From Diphasiastrum complanatum (lineage: Eukaryota > Streptophyta > Lycopodiopsida > Lycopodiales > Lycopodiaceae), in the NCBI GenBank assembly GCA_029204225.1, contig CM055102.1, forward strand, positions 255,501 to 319,500: DNA of 64,000 nucleotides, given 5' to 3'. How positions within the stretch are numbered: the first letter of the stretch is position 1; each line of letters begins with the position of its first letter. The notes under the pieces were generated by a model, which saw nothing but the letters and a program-made list of their open reading frames with translations, was not told where the DNA came from and made no database searches. The translations under genes and the position numbers were made by a program. This document shows positions 1 to 9,390 of the stretch, in pieces.

Positions 1-162
1 GAGTCATTAGCTTGTCAATTTCTTTCTTTGTCAACATGCAGTGTTTGTTTGATTAGGGTTTTAGAAGTTCGAAATTCAAGTCAATATATGCTTTTGTATT
101 CAGACAAACTTGCTTTAAATTTTTAATGGGTGGTGAAGTTCCTAAACTGGTCTAGTTTGCAG

Positions 163-1262
163 GCCTCTTCCACTTCTCATTGGGTATGTTGCGCAATATG
201 CTTTGAAGCCCTTGTTGGGATTGGTTATAGCACAAGCATTTAGTGTGCCTCCTCTATTCTACTCTGGCTTTATTCTCACAGCATGTGTATCGGGTGCTCA
301 GCTGTCAAGCTATGCTGCCTTTCTGAGTGGAGGAGATGTAGCTCTTAGCATCATTTTAACAAGTTTGACCACAATCTCATCTGTAGTAATCACTCCGGCC
401 CTTACTGGCACCCTCATTGGGTCGATAGTGCCTGTGGATGTTGTTGCGATGGCAAAATCCATATTGCAGGTCATGACTCTGTTTTGTAGGTTCATTAAGG
501 ATGTCATGTTATAGTTACATCAGCAAGTTCTCAATAAGCATTCTTAGTTGTGATCTCCATAAATGTTTGTTCTAACAAAATTAGTAGCAGGTGGTTTTTC
601 TTCCCATATTTATTGGGCTAGCTCTGAATACCTATGCAAAGCCAATTGTGGATTATTTGCGACCGTTGATGCCATTGTTGGCAATGTTTTGTACATCACT
701 CTGCATTGGAAGCCCATTGGCCTTAAACCAGGGCACAATTGTCTGCATGGAGGGCTTGCAGCTGCTTTTTCCAGTTCTGGTCTTCCATGCAGGATCATTT
801 CTTCTCGGATATTCCATTGCGAGGTTTCCAACATGGAGGTAAGATGAACCTCTTTTATCTTTTAACATTGTTTTTCATAGTTATGATGAGTCATGTAGTG
901 CTACTGCAGTGCCAGTGGAAAAACAATACCTTGCATTTACCTTTGTATGTGTCTCCTTTTTTGGTGGCTTTTAGATGAAATTAAGGTTATGGCTTGCTCT
1001 TTTGACACTTGTTATCTCTGACAGGCAAGATACAAAAGTTTCTAGAACTTTGTCACTTTGTACAGGCATGCAAAGCTCAACTCTAGCCATGCTTCTTGCA
1101 ACACAATTTCTTGGTGGAACCCAAGCCGTGCCTCCTGCATGCTCTGTGGTAGTCATGGCCATAATGGGTTTGAGTTTGGCTTCTTTCTGGGGGAGTACAA
1201 ATACAAAATGTACATATGTAAGTAATAAAGTGGGTATATTTGAAGATAGACTGTACACTTGA
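163..1262 (+). CDS. BASS-family sodium/metabolite cotransporter, 3' part (three exons)
   Basis: The gene is cut by the left window edge; bases 1-162 read as intron ending in TTTGCAG. Exons by splice signals and frame are 163-469, 591-838 and 1025-1262, with GT-AG introns of 121 and 186 bp. The joined protein is hydrophobic and carries BASS landmarks: GAQLSSYAAFLSGGDVALS, a TTISSVVITPALTG helix, a PVDVVAMAKSILQ stretch, then SRTLSLCTGMQSSTLA and QAVPPACSVVVMAIMG. From memory it is closest to Arabidopsis BASS5/BASS6, plastid envelope carriers; BASS5 moves 2-oxo acids in methionine-derived glucosinolate synthesis. That substrate should not be transferred to this gene. The last exon may instead stop at a GTAAGT at 1218 and continue downstream; reading on gives a stop at 1260-1262. 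Family membership is firm, subclass moderate, C-terminus uncertain. Confidence 0.88.
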
Positions 1263-1725
1263 TTCTCATTTCCTGTGTAGGTACTTAGACCATTGTATCG
1301 AGTGTCAAGTTTGTACCCATATGGTTGAAGTTCTCATATAGGTATTGCAGTATGTCATAGTTGAATACACTTTGTCAGGATGCAAAGCAAATTTTCTGAC
1401 ATGGTGCTGATGTTTTGCACCATTGTATATTATCATGTTCAGGTACCTAAAATATATTGTGTGACAGTTGAGAAAGAGTCCTAATTAGGCTCAATATCAT
1501 ACAATTTCATATACTACCATCAACTTCAATGGAATTTGCAGTTTTGTTTTGAGCAATCTCTTGCCATCAGGACAAGGTTATTACTATAGAATGGCTATCT
1601 GATGACCTAAGAAACTAAGTCACTTCACTCCTTTGAAATTAACTTGCATTGTTAAAAGAACAAGCAGATGAATGACTTTTAGCAGCTACTCCAGAAACAA
1701 AGTCCTCATAAGGTCCAACGAAAAA
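1263..1725. other. Intergenic DNA 3' of BASS
   Basis: AT-rich sequence with no coding similarity I recognise. It probably holds the BASS 3' UTR or, if the last exon is spliced, a further intron. Confidence 0.4.
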
Positions 1726-2367
1726 GGGTTTAGGGCCAATGAGCAATGGCTAAGGGCTACGGGCCAAGTGCTAAGACTAAGGGCCAAGGACCAAGGGCTA
1801 AGGGACAAAAGTTAAGAGTTAAGAGCCAAGGGCCAAGAGCCAGGGGTTAGGGGCCAAGAGTTAAGGCCCAAGGGCCAAGCGCTATGGGCCAATGGTGAGA
1901 TGCCAAGTGTCTAGGGCCAAGGGCCAAGGGCTAAGCATTAAGGTCCAAGAACCAAGGGCTAAGGTCAAAGGGCCAAGGGTTAAACGCTAAGAGACAAGGG
2001 CTAACGACCAAGGGCTAAGGAACAAGGGCCAAGGACCAAGGGCTAATGATGAAGGCCAATGGCGAAGGACAAATGAACAAAGGTTAAGGGCCAAGGGAGA
2101 AGGATTTAGGGTTTAGGGCTACGAGTTTGGGATTTAGAGCTAAGGGTTAAGGATTTAGGATTTAGGGCTTAGGATTTAAAATTTAGGGGTAAGGGCCTAG
2201 GATTTAGGGTTTTAGAATCTAGGGTTTAGGGCTAAGAGCTCAGGATTTAAGGTTTATGGCTAGGTTAGGATTTAGGGTTTTAGATTTAGGGTTTAGGATT
2301 TAGGGATAAGAGCTTAGGGTTTAGGATTAAGGATTTAGGGTTTAAGGTTTGGGATTTAGGATTTAGG
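1726..2367 (+). repeat. Degenerate 7-bp telomere-like tandem array
   Basis: About 640 bp of imperfect 7-mers. The first part (about 1726-2100) is built on AAGGGCC, AAGGGCT and AAGGGAC variants. The second part (about 2100-2367) is built on GGATTTA, GGGTTTA and TTTAGGG, the plant telomere unit. The G-rich strand is + throughout. It is a degenerate interstitial array, not a chromosome end, because coding DNA lies on both sides. Confidence 0.85.
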
Positions 2368-2384
2368 ATTGTACATTTCAAGAA

Positions 2385-4530
2385 TGGAGTATGTTCCATC
2401 TTGAAAAGTGATAAGTGCATAGCTAGTGGCATTAAGCAAGAAAGGTTTTTTAAGTTGGCTGCTAATGTGGCTATTGAAAGTGTGAATATGGTTAGGGAGG
2501 AGTTGACTCAAGTGGAGCTTTGGCACAAAAGATTAATCTTCAATCAATGGAATCCATGACATCAAAGGAGCTAGCTCTCGGCCTACCAAAATCATTCAAG
2601 AAGTGTGGCAAAGTGTGTGAGGCATGTGGCCTAGCAAAGTCACACAAGACTTCCTACAAGAGATCTTTGACAAGATCTACTTCACCCTTGGATCTTATTC
2701 ATTCAAATGTACATGCTTTTTCTCATGAAAGTAATGGAGGTGCCTTAATGTATGTGACTTTCATAGATGATTGTACTAGATTCACTTGAATTGAATTATT
2801 GTCTAAGAAAAGCCTTGTATATGAAGCTTTTGTAAAGTTTAAGTCTCTAGTGGAAAAACAATTAGTTCTTGCATTAAAGTTCTAAGATGTGATAATGGAG
2901 GAGAATGTATCTCCAACAAGATGAGAGACTTTTGTGAGATCAATGGCATTAAGAGAGAGCTTACTTGTTCCTACACCCCCCAACAAAATGGGGTGGCCAA
3001 GAGAAAAAATAGGAGCCTTTGTGAATGTGCAAAGTCTTTATGACTTGCATCTCTACCCATCTCTTTTTGGGGGGAGGCCATAACTTGTGCAAATTTCTTA
3101 TGTAATAGGCTTCCTAATAGTGCTATTGGTGGGATCCACCATTTCAAGCTTTGTTTGGCAATAAGCCCAATGTCAAAGACTTTAAAATTTTTGGATGTAT
3201 ATGTTATGTCCACATTCCTTTGGAAACTAGAAGGAAAGCAACTTCCTTCAAAAGAATATTTGTAGGCTATAGTGAAAATAACAAAGGATATAGGACATTT
3301 GATCCTATTTCAGAAAAAGTAAAAGCTAGCAAGGATGTCTTATTTGATGAATCTCAAAGTTACAAGATGTCTCCAAATGCATCTAATCATTTATGTGTTG
3401 AAGATCTTGCAAAACCCGAGGAGGAGCTTCATGAAAATGATCTTTTGGAAGATCAAGATCAAGAACCAAAGGGACCGAGAAGGTCCACAAAGAGCAAGGC
3501 CGAGCCTTCAAGGCTCACATACTTTGAGAAAGGGAAGCAAAAGGAAGACACAACTCCTTTTACCTCTTACTCTTTTTTAACCACAATGCTTGAAGAGCCA
3601 TCATGTTATGAAGATGCAAGTAGATCAGAAGTTTGGTGAGATGCAATGCAAGTAGAGTCCGATGCTTTGATAGATAATCCAACTTGGAATCTTGTACACC
3701 CTCCATATGGGAAGAAGCCACTTGCATGTAAGTGGATCTATAGTTTAAAGTACAATAAAGATGGATCTATAAGTAAGTACAAAGCTAGATTGGTTGCTAA
3801 GGGGTTTCTTCAAACTAAAGGCATAGATTATGAAAAAACATTTGCACCTGTAGCAAAACTTGTAATTATTAGATTGATCTTTTGTATTGCTACTTTGTTC
3901 AAGTGGAATCTCTATCAAATGGAGGAGGACAAGGTTTGTCACTTAAGGAAGAGCTTATATGGCTTGAAGCAAGCACCTAGAGCTTGGTACTCTAGGTTGC
4001 ATGATTTTCTCTACTCCCTTGGCTTTGTGATTAGCTCTTATGAGCCTTCTTTGTACATCAAATGTAATGATGGAAAGATCATCATTTTAGTTATTTATGT
4101 TGATGATATCATATTGACAGGAAATGATGGTGAAGGCATAAGAAATGTTAAAGCCTCTTTGTCTAGTGAATTCAGGATGGTAGATCTAGGACTTCTTAAG
4201 TTCATACTTGGAATAGAGGTTACTAGAGGTAGTGATTTTACTTTTATAAGTCAATCAAAGTATGCTACTTCCATTCTTGAAAGGTTTCGAATGAAAGATT
4301 GTAAGGGGATTGGCACCCCTATGGAGCAAGTTTGTAAAGTTTCTAATGATTGTGATTAAGCATCCTTTGAGGACATTACACTCTTTAGGAAGCAAATTAT
4401 AGGCTCCTTAATCTATCTGACAATCACTAGACCATATTTGAGTTATAGTGTAAGCAAGCTAAGTCAATATATGCAAGGTCCCTTGATATATTTTTTATAT
4501 CATAGGAAAAGTGCCAAGAGAGTTCTTAAA
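2385..4530 (+). pseudogene. Decayed Ty1/Copia pol (pre-integrase, integrase, RT)
   Basis: Order on the + strand: GAG-pre-integrase (ELWHKRL, then VCEACGLAKSH) at about 2385-2700, integrase at about 2690-3060, linker at 3151-3640, and reverse transcriptase at 3646-4530 with LVAKGFLQTKGIDYEKTFAP, SLYGLKQAPRAWY and the YVDD box (IYVDDIILTGND). Damage includes frameshifts at about 2540 and 2880, stops in the integrase, an in-frame TGA at 3637-3639, and loss of about 30 residues in RT between NLYQME and EDKVC. The integrase first Asp position reads HSNVHA (Asn) and the catalytic Glu position reads AKRKNR (Lys instead of Glu). The reading ends at SAKRVLK exactly where an LTR begins at 4531, so a later element appears to have inserted here. 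Confidence 0.85.
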
Positions 4531-5231
4531 TGTTGGAGAAAGAGGGTGTATAGCTCGAAAAGAAAATAAACATGAAGAGGAGCGAACTCGAAACTCGAAC
4601 GAGAAAAAAACACGAACGGAAAGTGTTCGTGTGCAGTGGAATGAGCTATATTACTCTTTTCCTAAGCATGACTACACCTATAAAAAACGAACAGAACGTT
4701 AGTCATAGAAATCACGGTCGTTCTGATTACATAGCCAAACATTAATAAAACACTAGAAGAATAATCTGTCGTGAATAGCTAGACAAATTATTTGTCGCGA
4801 AAGATTTGCGAAGAGCTAGACTCTCGACTGATAATCTGTTGCGAATGATTCGCAAAAGACAAGACCAAATATTAGTTGTCAACAAGTAGACTAATAATAA
4901 CTCGCTAAGAATACATTACCAGATTAAGCAACAAGAAAAGTCAGATAGAATGAAAATAAGCATAGCAATATCAACACAAATCTGAATGCAGAACAAAGAG
5001 CTGTTATCAGATTAAGTATAGCAAAATATACATGTCAATAATGCGGTAGAACACAAGACAATAGCAGACGAAACCGCGTGCTCTCCAAAGCTAATTCAAT
5101 GTGTAAAAGGGAATGAACCTATTATTGACAATATAGAATCAATGCACAAGGCATCTACTTCGTCTATCATGCAGCATGAATGGAGGTAGATTAAAATGGG
5201 ATTTAGGAGAATAGAGGAGATAAATCCAACA
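4531..5231 (-). repeat. 3' LTR of the 4.5-7.2 kb Copia element
   Basis: 701 bp, beginning TGTTGGAG on the + strand and ending ATCCAACA. It matches 6542-7195 closely through most of its length, including the distinctive AACTCGAAACTCGAACGAG block. A related segment covering 5171-5231 recurs at 39998-40057. Confidence 0.8.
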
Positions 5232-5241
5232 CCCCCTCTTA
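5232..5241 (-). other. Polypurine tract
   Basis: On the - strand TAAGAGGGGG directly precedes the LTR start TGTTGGATTT. This is the expected plus-strand priming site. Confidence 0.65.
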
Positions 5242-5272
5242 ATCTGGATCTGTGAATGCCTTGATCTTCAGA

Positions 5273-6115
5273 CTACAATGCACAAAATTTGTTGTGTGCA
5301 TTAACACTTAATGCGTTCGTGTATATATCTACAACCATGTCTTGCGTTCTATAGTACGTTAAGTTCATTTCCTTATTGAGAACCTTGCCCCTGATGTAGT
5401 GATATTTGATTTCAATGTGCTTACTCCTAGAGTGAAATCTAGGGTTGGTCGATAAGACAATAGCACTCTGATTCACAAAATAAAATTGTAGGGCTACTAA
5501 TATACATTAATGTCTGGCAATAAATTTATCAACCAAAACGCTTCTTTAATAGATTGAGAAGCAGCAATATATTCTGCTTCTGTAGATAGAGATTTGCTTA
5601 TGACTGTTCCATGAGATAGGACCGCCGTTGAAGAAGAATGTAAATCCTGATGTGGACTTACGATTGTCTACATCTCCTCCCGAGCTTGCATCAGAATATC
5701 CACTGAGCTGATGAAGATTGTTGTTGCTGACATCTCCATAGCAGATGCACTGGTCCATGGTAGCTCGAATATATCTCATGACTCTTATGAGAGCCTTCCA
5801 ATGGGTAATGCCCGGATTAGCCATATATTGGATGAGTGAGCTTACTGCAAAAGAGATATCTGGTCTTGTACACACCACTGCGTACAAGAGAGATCCAAGT
5901 ATAGATCGATAAGGATACTCTCTCATCTGCTCCTCTTCATGCTTGGTCTGGGGACATTGGTCCTTTGACAAATGAAGACCTGGATCCATCGGTGAGTGAG
6001 CTAATTTACAGTCCATTAGATTATATCTGTTAAGAACATTGTAAAAATACCTTTGTTGAGTGATGTAAATCAGTCGTCTCGCTCTGTCTTTGTGGATTTG
6101 AATGCCCAGACAGAA
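5273..6115 (-). pseudogene. Copia RT C-terminus and RNase H
   Basis: Reading from 6115 down: FCLGIQIHKD, NLMDCKLAHSPMDPG, YRSILGSLLYAVVCTRPDIS, then RNase H landmarks GYSDASSGGDVDNRKSTSGF and, after a frameshift near 5550, NQSAIVLSTNPRFHSRSKHI. The RNase H tail is ALSVNAHNKFCAL before the stop at 5273. It joins gag abruptly at about 6115, with about 3 kb of expected pol missing. Not functional as it stands. Confidence 0.8.
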
Positions 6116-6387
6116 GTAAGCCAGACTTCTTTCGATGTCTGAGCCTCGGATACATGGCCGATCTGGGTATCCGTGATGTTGAGGATGATCAACGTGAAAG
6201 CCTTTCCATTCTTTAGCTTCCATCTGGCGATTGTTGTGTCGTCTGTTTCGGGTTTCTCTTCTACACCTGTAACAACGTCATACAATTCTTTAGCCATTAG
6301 TATATTTTTCATCTTAAATTTTCACAGATGGTAATTGGCTCCATCAAGCTTGTCCATAATGGGACTAGCTTTCCCTTGGGAATCCAT
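6116..6387 (-). pseudogene. Copia gag N-terminus
   Basis: Starts at 6387 (MDSQGKASPIMDKLDG), has a stop soon after, then KNILMAKELYDVVTGVEEKP and ARWKLKNGKAF, typical of the N-terminal part of Copia capsid protein. The leader from the primer-binding site to this ATG is about 140 bp. The gag is cut at SKEVW and fused out of frame to RT sequence. Confidence 0.75.
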
Positions 6388-6529
6388 GTGAAAGATTAGT
6401 CTAAGTGATAGAAAAAACTATCAGTGACTTAAGTATGAAAATCTGGTACAGAATTACAAAACAAGAAGACAATTACTCTATCGGCTAGTAGCGTCTTGTA
6501 TTGTGGAAGCTTATCAGGCTACGAAAATA

Positions 6530-6541
6530 GCTTTGATACCA
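6530..6541 (-). other. Primer-binding site (initiator Met tRNA type)
   Basis: The - strand reads TGGTATCAAAGC immediately after the LTR end. It is one base from TGGTATCAGAGC, the standard plant Copia primer-binding site. Confidence 0.8.
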
Positions 6542-7230
6542 TGTTGGAGAAAGAGGGGGTGTCGTGTCTGAGAAACGAAAATAGCTCGAAAAGAAAACGA
6601 ACACGAAGAGAAACGAACTCGAAACTCGAACGAGAAACGAACTCGAACGGAAAGTGTCCGTGCACAACGGAATGAGCTATATTACTCTTTTCCTAAGCAT
6701 GACTATGCTTATCAGAAATGAATAGAATAGTGACAGAAGTCATGGTCGTTCTGATTATGTAGCCAAACATTAATAAAACACCAGAAGAATAATTTGTTGT
6801 GAACAGCTAGACAAATTATTTGTCACGAATGATTCGCGAAGAGCTAGACTGAGCTCGACTGATAGTCTGTCGCGAATGATTCACGAAAGGCAAGACTAAA
6901 TATTAGTCATCAACAACTAGACTAATAATAACTTGTTAAAAACCTATTACCAGATTGAGCAACAAGAAAAGTTAGACAGAATGAAAATAAGTATAGCAAT
7001 ATCAACACAAATCTGAATGCAAAACAAAGAGCTATTATCATATTAAGTATAGCAAAATATACATGTCAATAATGCGGTAGAGCACAAGACAATAGTGGAC
7101 AAACCGCGTGCTCTCCAAAGCTAATTCAATCTATAAAAGAGAATGAACCTCTTATTGACAATAAAAGATCAATCATAAGACATCTACTTCGTCTATCTTT
7201 GATAAGCTTCTGATGCTATATTTACACACA
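6542..7230 (-). repeat. 5' LTR of the 4.5-7.2 kb Copia element
   Basis: Direct repeat of 4531-5231. It diverges from that copy at 7196, where it instead carries GATAAGCTTCTGATGCTAT, a segment shared in inverted orientation with the LTR at 30543. The outer end is taken at the TGTGTGT seen on the - strand near 7225-7230; this edge is approximate. Confidence 0.7.
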
Positions 7231-7276
7231 CTTGTTCTTGATTTCTCTCAATCGATGTGAATACGCAAATGGTATT

Positions 7277-7278
<2 letters not shown>

Positions 7279-7321
<43 letters not shown>
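7279..7321. repeat. (TA)n microsatellite
   Basis: Perfect alternating AT over about 43 bp. Confidence 0.95.
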
Positions 7322-7325
<4 letters not shown>

Positions 7326-7395
7326 ATGTTACAGGTGTGCAGATGAAGAAAGTACAAAGTGGATGTGTTGTCTGTAGGAGATCGTGGGTGGCTGC

Positions 7396-7790
7396 TGTCG
7401 TTATAGCATGCGGAGCTGCAATCAGCTGGATATGCAAAAAGCAAACCCTGGTAGCTCAATCCTCTTGCGAAGCTGAGTATGTCACAGCCTCGAAAGTGGC
7501 GAATGAGGTAGTGTGGTTGCAGATGATATTGGAGGCAATCGGGATACCACAAGTGGGACCAAGCACGATGATGATGGACTCTTAGAGTGCCATCTATCTG
7601 TCCCAGGATCCTGTCTTCCATTCAAAGACGAAGCACATTCCTCTGAAGTACCATCACATTCGAGATTTGATCTCGAAAGGAGAGCTCCAGGTCCAGTTCA
7701 TAAAATTAAAAAGTATGATTGCAGATCTCCTCACGAAACCACTCAAGTTGGTTAAGTTTGATGTATGTCGGGCGGCTTGCTTGGAGGGAA
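7396..7790 (+). pseudogene. Copia RNase H tail
   Basis: RNase H motifs AISWICKKQTLVAQSSCEAEY, then SAIYLSQDPVFHSKTKHI, YHHIRDLI and the terminal ADLLTKPL. An in-frame TAG at 7583-7585 sits where the family has Gln (DNQSA), consistent with CAG to TAG decay. It may be the rest of the + strand Copia interrupted at 4530, or a separate copy; the upstream 75 bp (7325-7395) are not RNase H and recur at 39602. Confidence 0.75.
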
Positions 7791-8370
7791 GTCACCCACA
7801 TCGGGACCCCCGATCTGGCATGGCGCCAGGTTGGATCTCAATGTTAGTTTTCGGAACTTCAAGTTGGTTAAGTCTGGTCGTTGTTGGCGAGTTGGCTGCT
7901 TGTATGTCAAGTGGGTTTGGATGGCAAGAGTTGAAGGCTGGGAAGCTAAGTCATGGTTCCCGGCTCCCTTTGGGATGCCTGCGCTATAGGCACCCTGACC
8001 CTACCCATAAAAAATAAAAAATCCTCTTTTTTCAAAAGTTAAAGAAAGGCTTTTCAGCACCAATACTACAAGCTCCTAATTGGAATTTTATGTGCATACT
8101 GATGTGTCCAAATATGCTATTGGATCTTTGTTGGAATCATTGTGGGTTAACACAAATCCAATACACACACCCACAAAGAAACTCAATTATGGATTTACTG
8201 AATTGCTTTTGCCCATTTTTTGAACAGATTAAAAAGCCATCTGTTTTCTTCAAAAAAAAATTGGTGCAACTTTGCATGTCAGGCGTTAGGCGTCAAGCTG
8301 CCATGTGGCACTTTCACTCTTCAAAAAACGTCAAAGTGTTAATTATGCTTCATAACGGACATGTAATCCA
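7791..8370. other. Spacer, no gene seen
   Basis: Probably untranslated retroelement tail. No LTR pair or coding motif found. From about 8285 it resembles 13665-13768, ahead of the foldback. Confidence 0.4.
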
Positions 8371-8378
8371 TTAAGCAA

Positions 8379-8510
8379 TGGAAGGCACCGGGCACAGGGC
8401 ATTCTACCCGGTTTGGCTTTTCAAAAAAGTTTAGGCTTGGCCCCTTCAAGGCTCGTCCAAATTTTTTTGAAAATTTTTATCGGCATAATGGCATGTGCTT
8501 GGCTCCTTCA
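8379..8510. repeat. Foldback element (inverted repeat)
   Basis: The arm at 8379-8444 (GGCACCGGGCACAGGGC ... GGCTTGGCCCC) is followed by an inverted arm at 8449-8510 ending TGTGCTTGGCTCCTTC. The same arm recurs singly at 13769-13836 (+) and 15728-15800 (inverted), so this is a small foldback copy of a terminal repeat family. Confidence 0.7.
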
Positions 8511-8615
8511 TAGTACTTCATTTGGGAGAGTTATAGGGGAGAGAACTAGAGAATCGGTCAAACATACTTATAGGGGAGAGTTAGAGGGGAGAGAGAGAAG
8601 CACTCAAACATACTT

Positions 8616-8617
<2 letters not shown>

Positions 8618-8661
<44 letters not shown>
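8618..8661. repeat. (GA)n microsatellite
   Basis: Perfect GA run of about 44 bp, preceded by shorter GA clusters. Confidence 0.95.
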
Positions 8662-8662
<1 letters not shown>

Positions 8663-9240
8663 CGGTCAAACAAGACGTGTGTGGAGTGACATCGTGTGGG
8701 GGAACCCCCAAGTGTTGGACACCCCGAATAAATATATTTTATATTTAGAGTAAATACTTGTAACAGTTCCGACTCTCTGAAGATGACACAGACGCGTCAT
8801 CAATCCTGACTTCCAAGGCAGCACAACATACCTCAATTTTTAACGAGTCGTTTGCATGCCGCGTTCACGTAGACAGGAATTAGCAAATCACTTTGACAGG
8901 TTAGTGGCGGTCGAATAGCAAAACAAGTACCAGGCTCTTATCTGATTTGATTCAGTACTAGTCTAGGCAGAATTATAAGTATAGACAGTTGAACTGATTC
9001 TCCACCAGCATCGAGACATTGGTTGATCACCTGCACAACACCCCTGGCCTAAGTGGATTTTCTGGTGTTTTTGAAACCGTTAAATCCAATAGACTTGTGT
9101 AGATTCAGGTAGTCATGAATCTTGAGGTTCATTAGCTACACTACTGACAGATTGCGAGCCGATTTGTGGTCGAATGGTCTGCTTACATAAAATTTAAATA
9201 GCTGCAACCGGTCCTTCTCTACCAATATTTAGCTTTTGGA
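8662..9240. other. Intergenic DNA 5' of neprosin gene
   Basis: No coding similarity seen. It would include the upstream control region of the neprosin gene. Confidence 0.4.
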
Positions 9241-9250
9241 TTATTTATAG
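9241..9250 (+). promoter_or_regulatory. Candidate TATA element of neprosin gene
   Basis: TTATTTATAG lies 141 bp before the ATG at 9391. Chosen only by sequence and distance. Confidence 0.3.
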
Positions 9251-9390
9251 AAGCTCTGATCCAGCCTCCAGGGTCAAGTCATAGCGAGTTGTGCTTTACT
9301 TATCTGTTTTCCAATCAGATTATAGTAGGCACTTTTGGTTGTTCTTTCCTTCATCCCTTGTGCAAGAAAGGTTTGAGAGAGGGAACTATT

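Larger units (their letters stand above)
4531..7230 (-). mobile_element. Non-autonomous Copia LTR retrotransposon, gag joined to RT/RNase H
   Basis: Two direct repeats of about 700 bp (4531-5231 and 6542-about 7230) flank 1.3 kb of internal sequence. On the - strand the order is LTR, primer-binding site, gag start, RT C-terminus/RNase H, polypurine tract, LTR. Protease, integrase and most of RT are missing, so the copy could only have moved with enzymes from elsewhere, or was deleted after insertion. LTR outer ends read TG...CA (TGTTGG at one end). The two LTRs differ at the U3 end: the 4531-5231 copy has an extra segment near 5175-5231, while the other has a different sequence from 7196. Confidence 0.82.

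Noticed and set aside
1726-2367. True chromosome end
   Set aside because: The repeats are degenerate and coding sequence lies on both sides.
9289-9390. Extended N-terminus of the neprosin protein
   Set aside because: It begins at a non-ATG codon and would bury the signal peptide; ATG 9391 gives a normal secreted protein.
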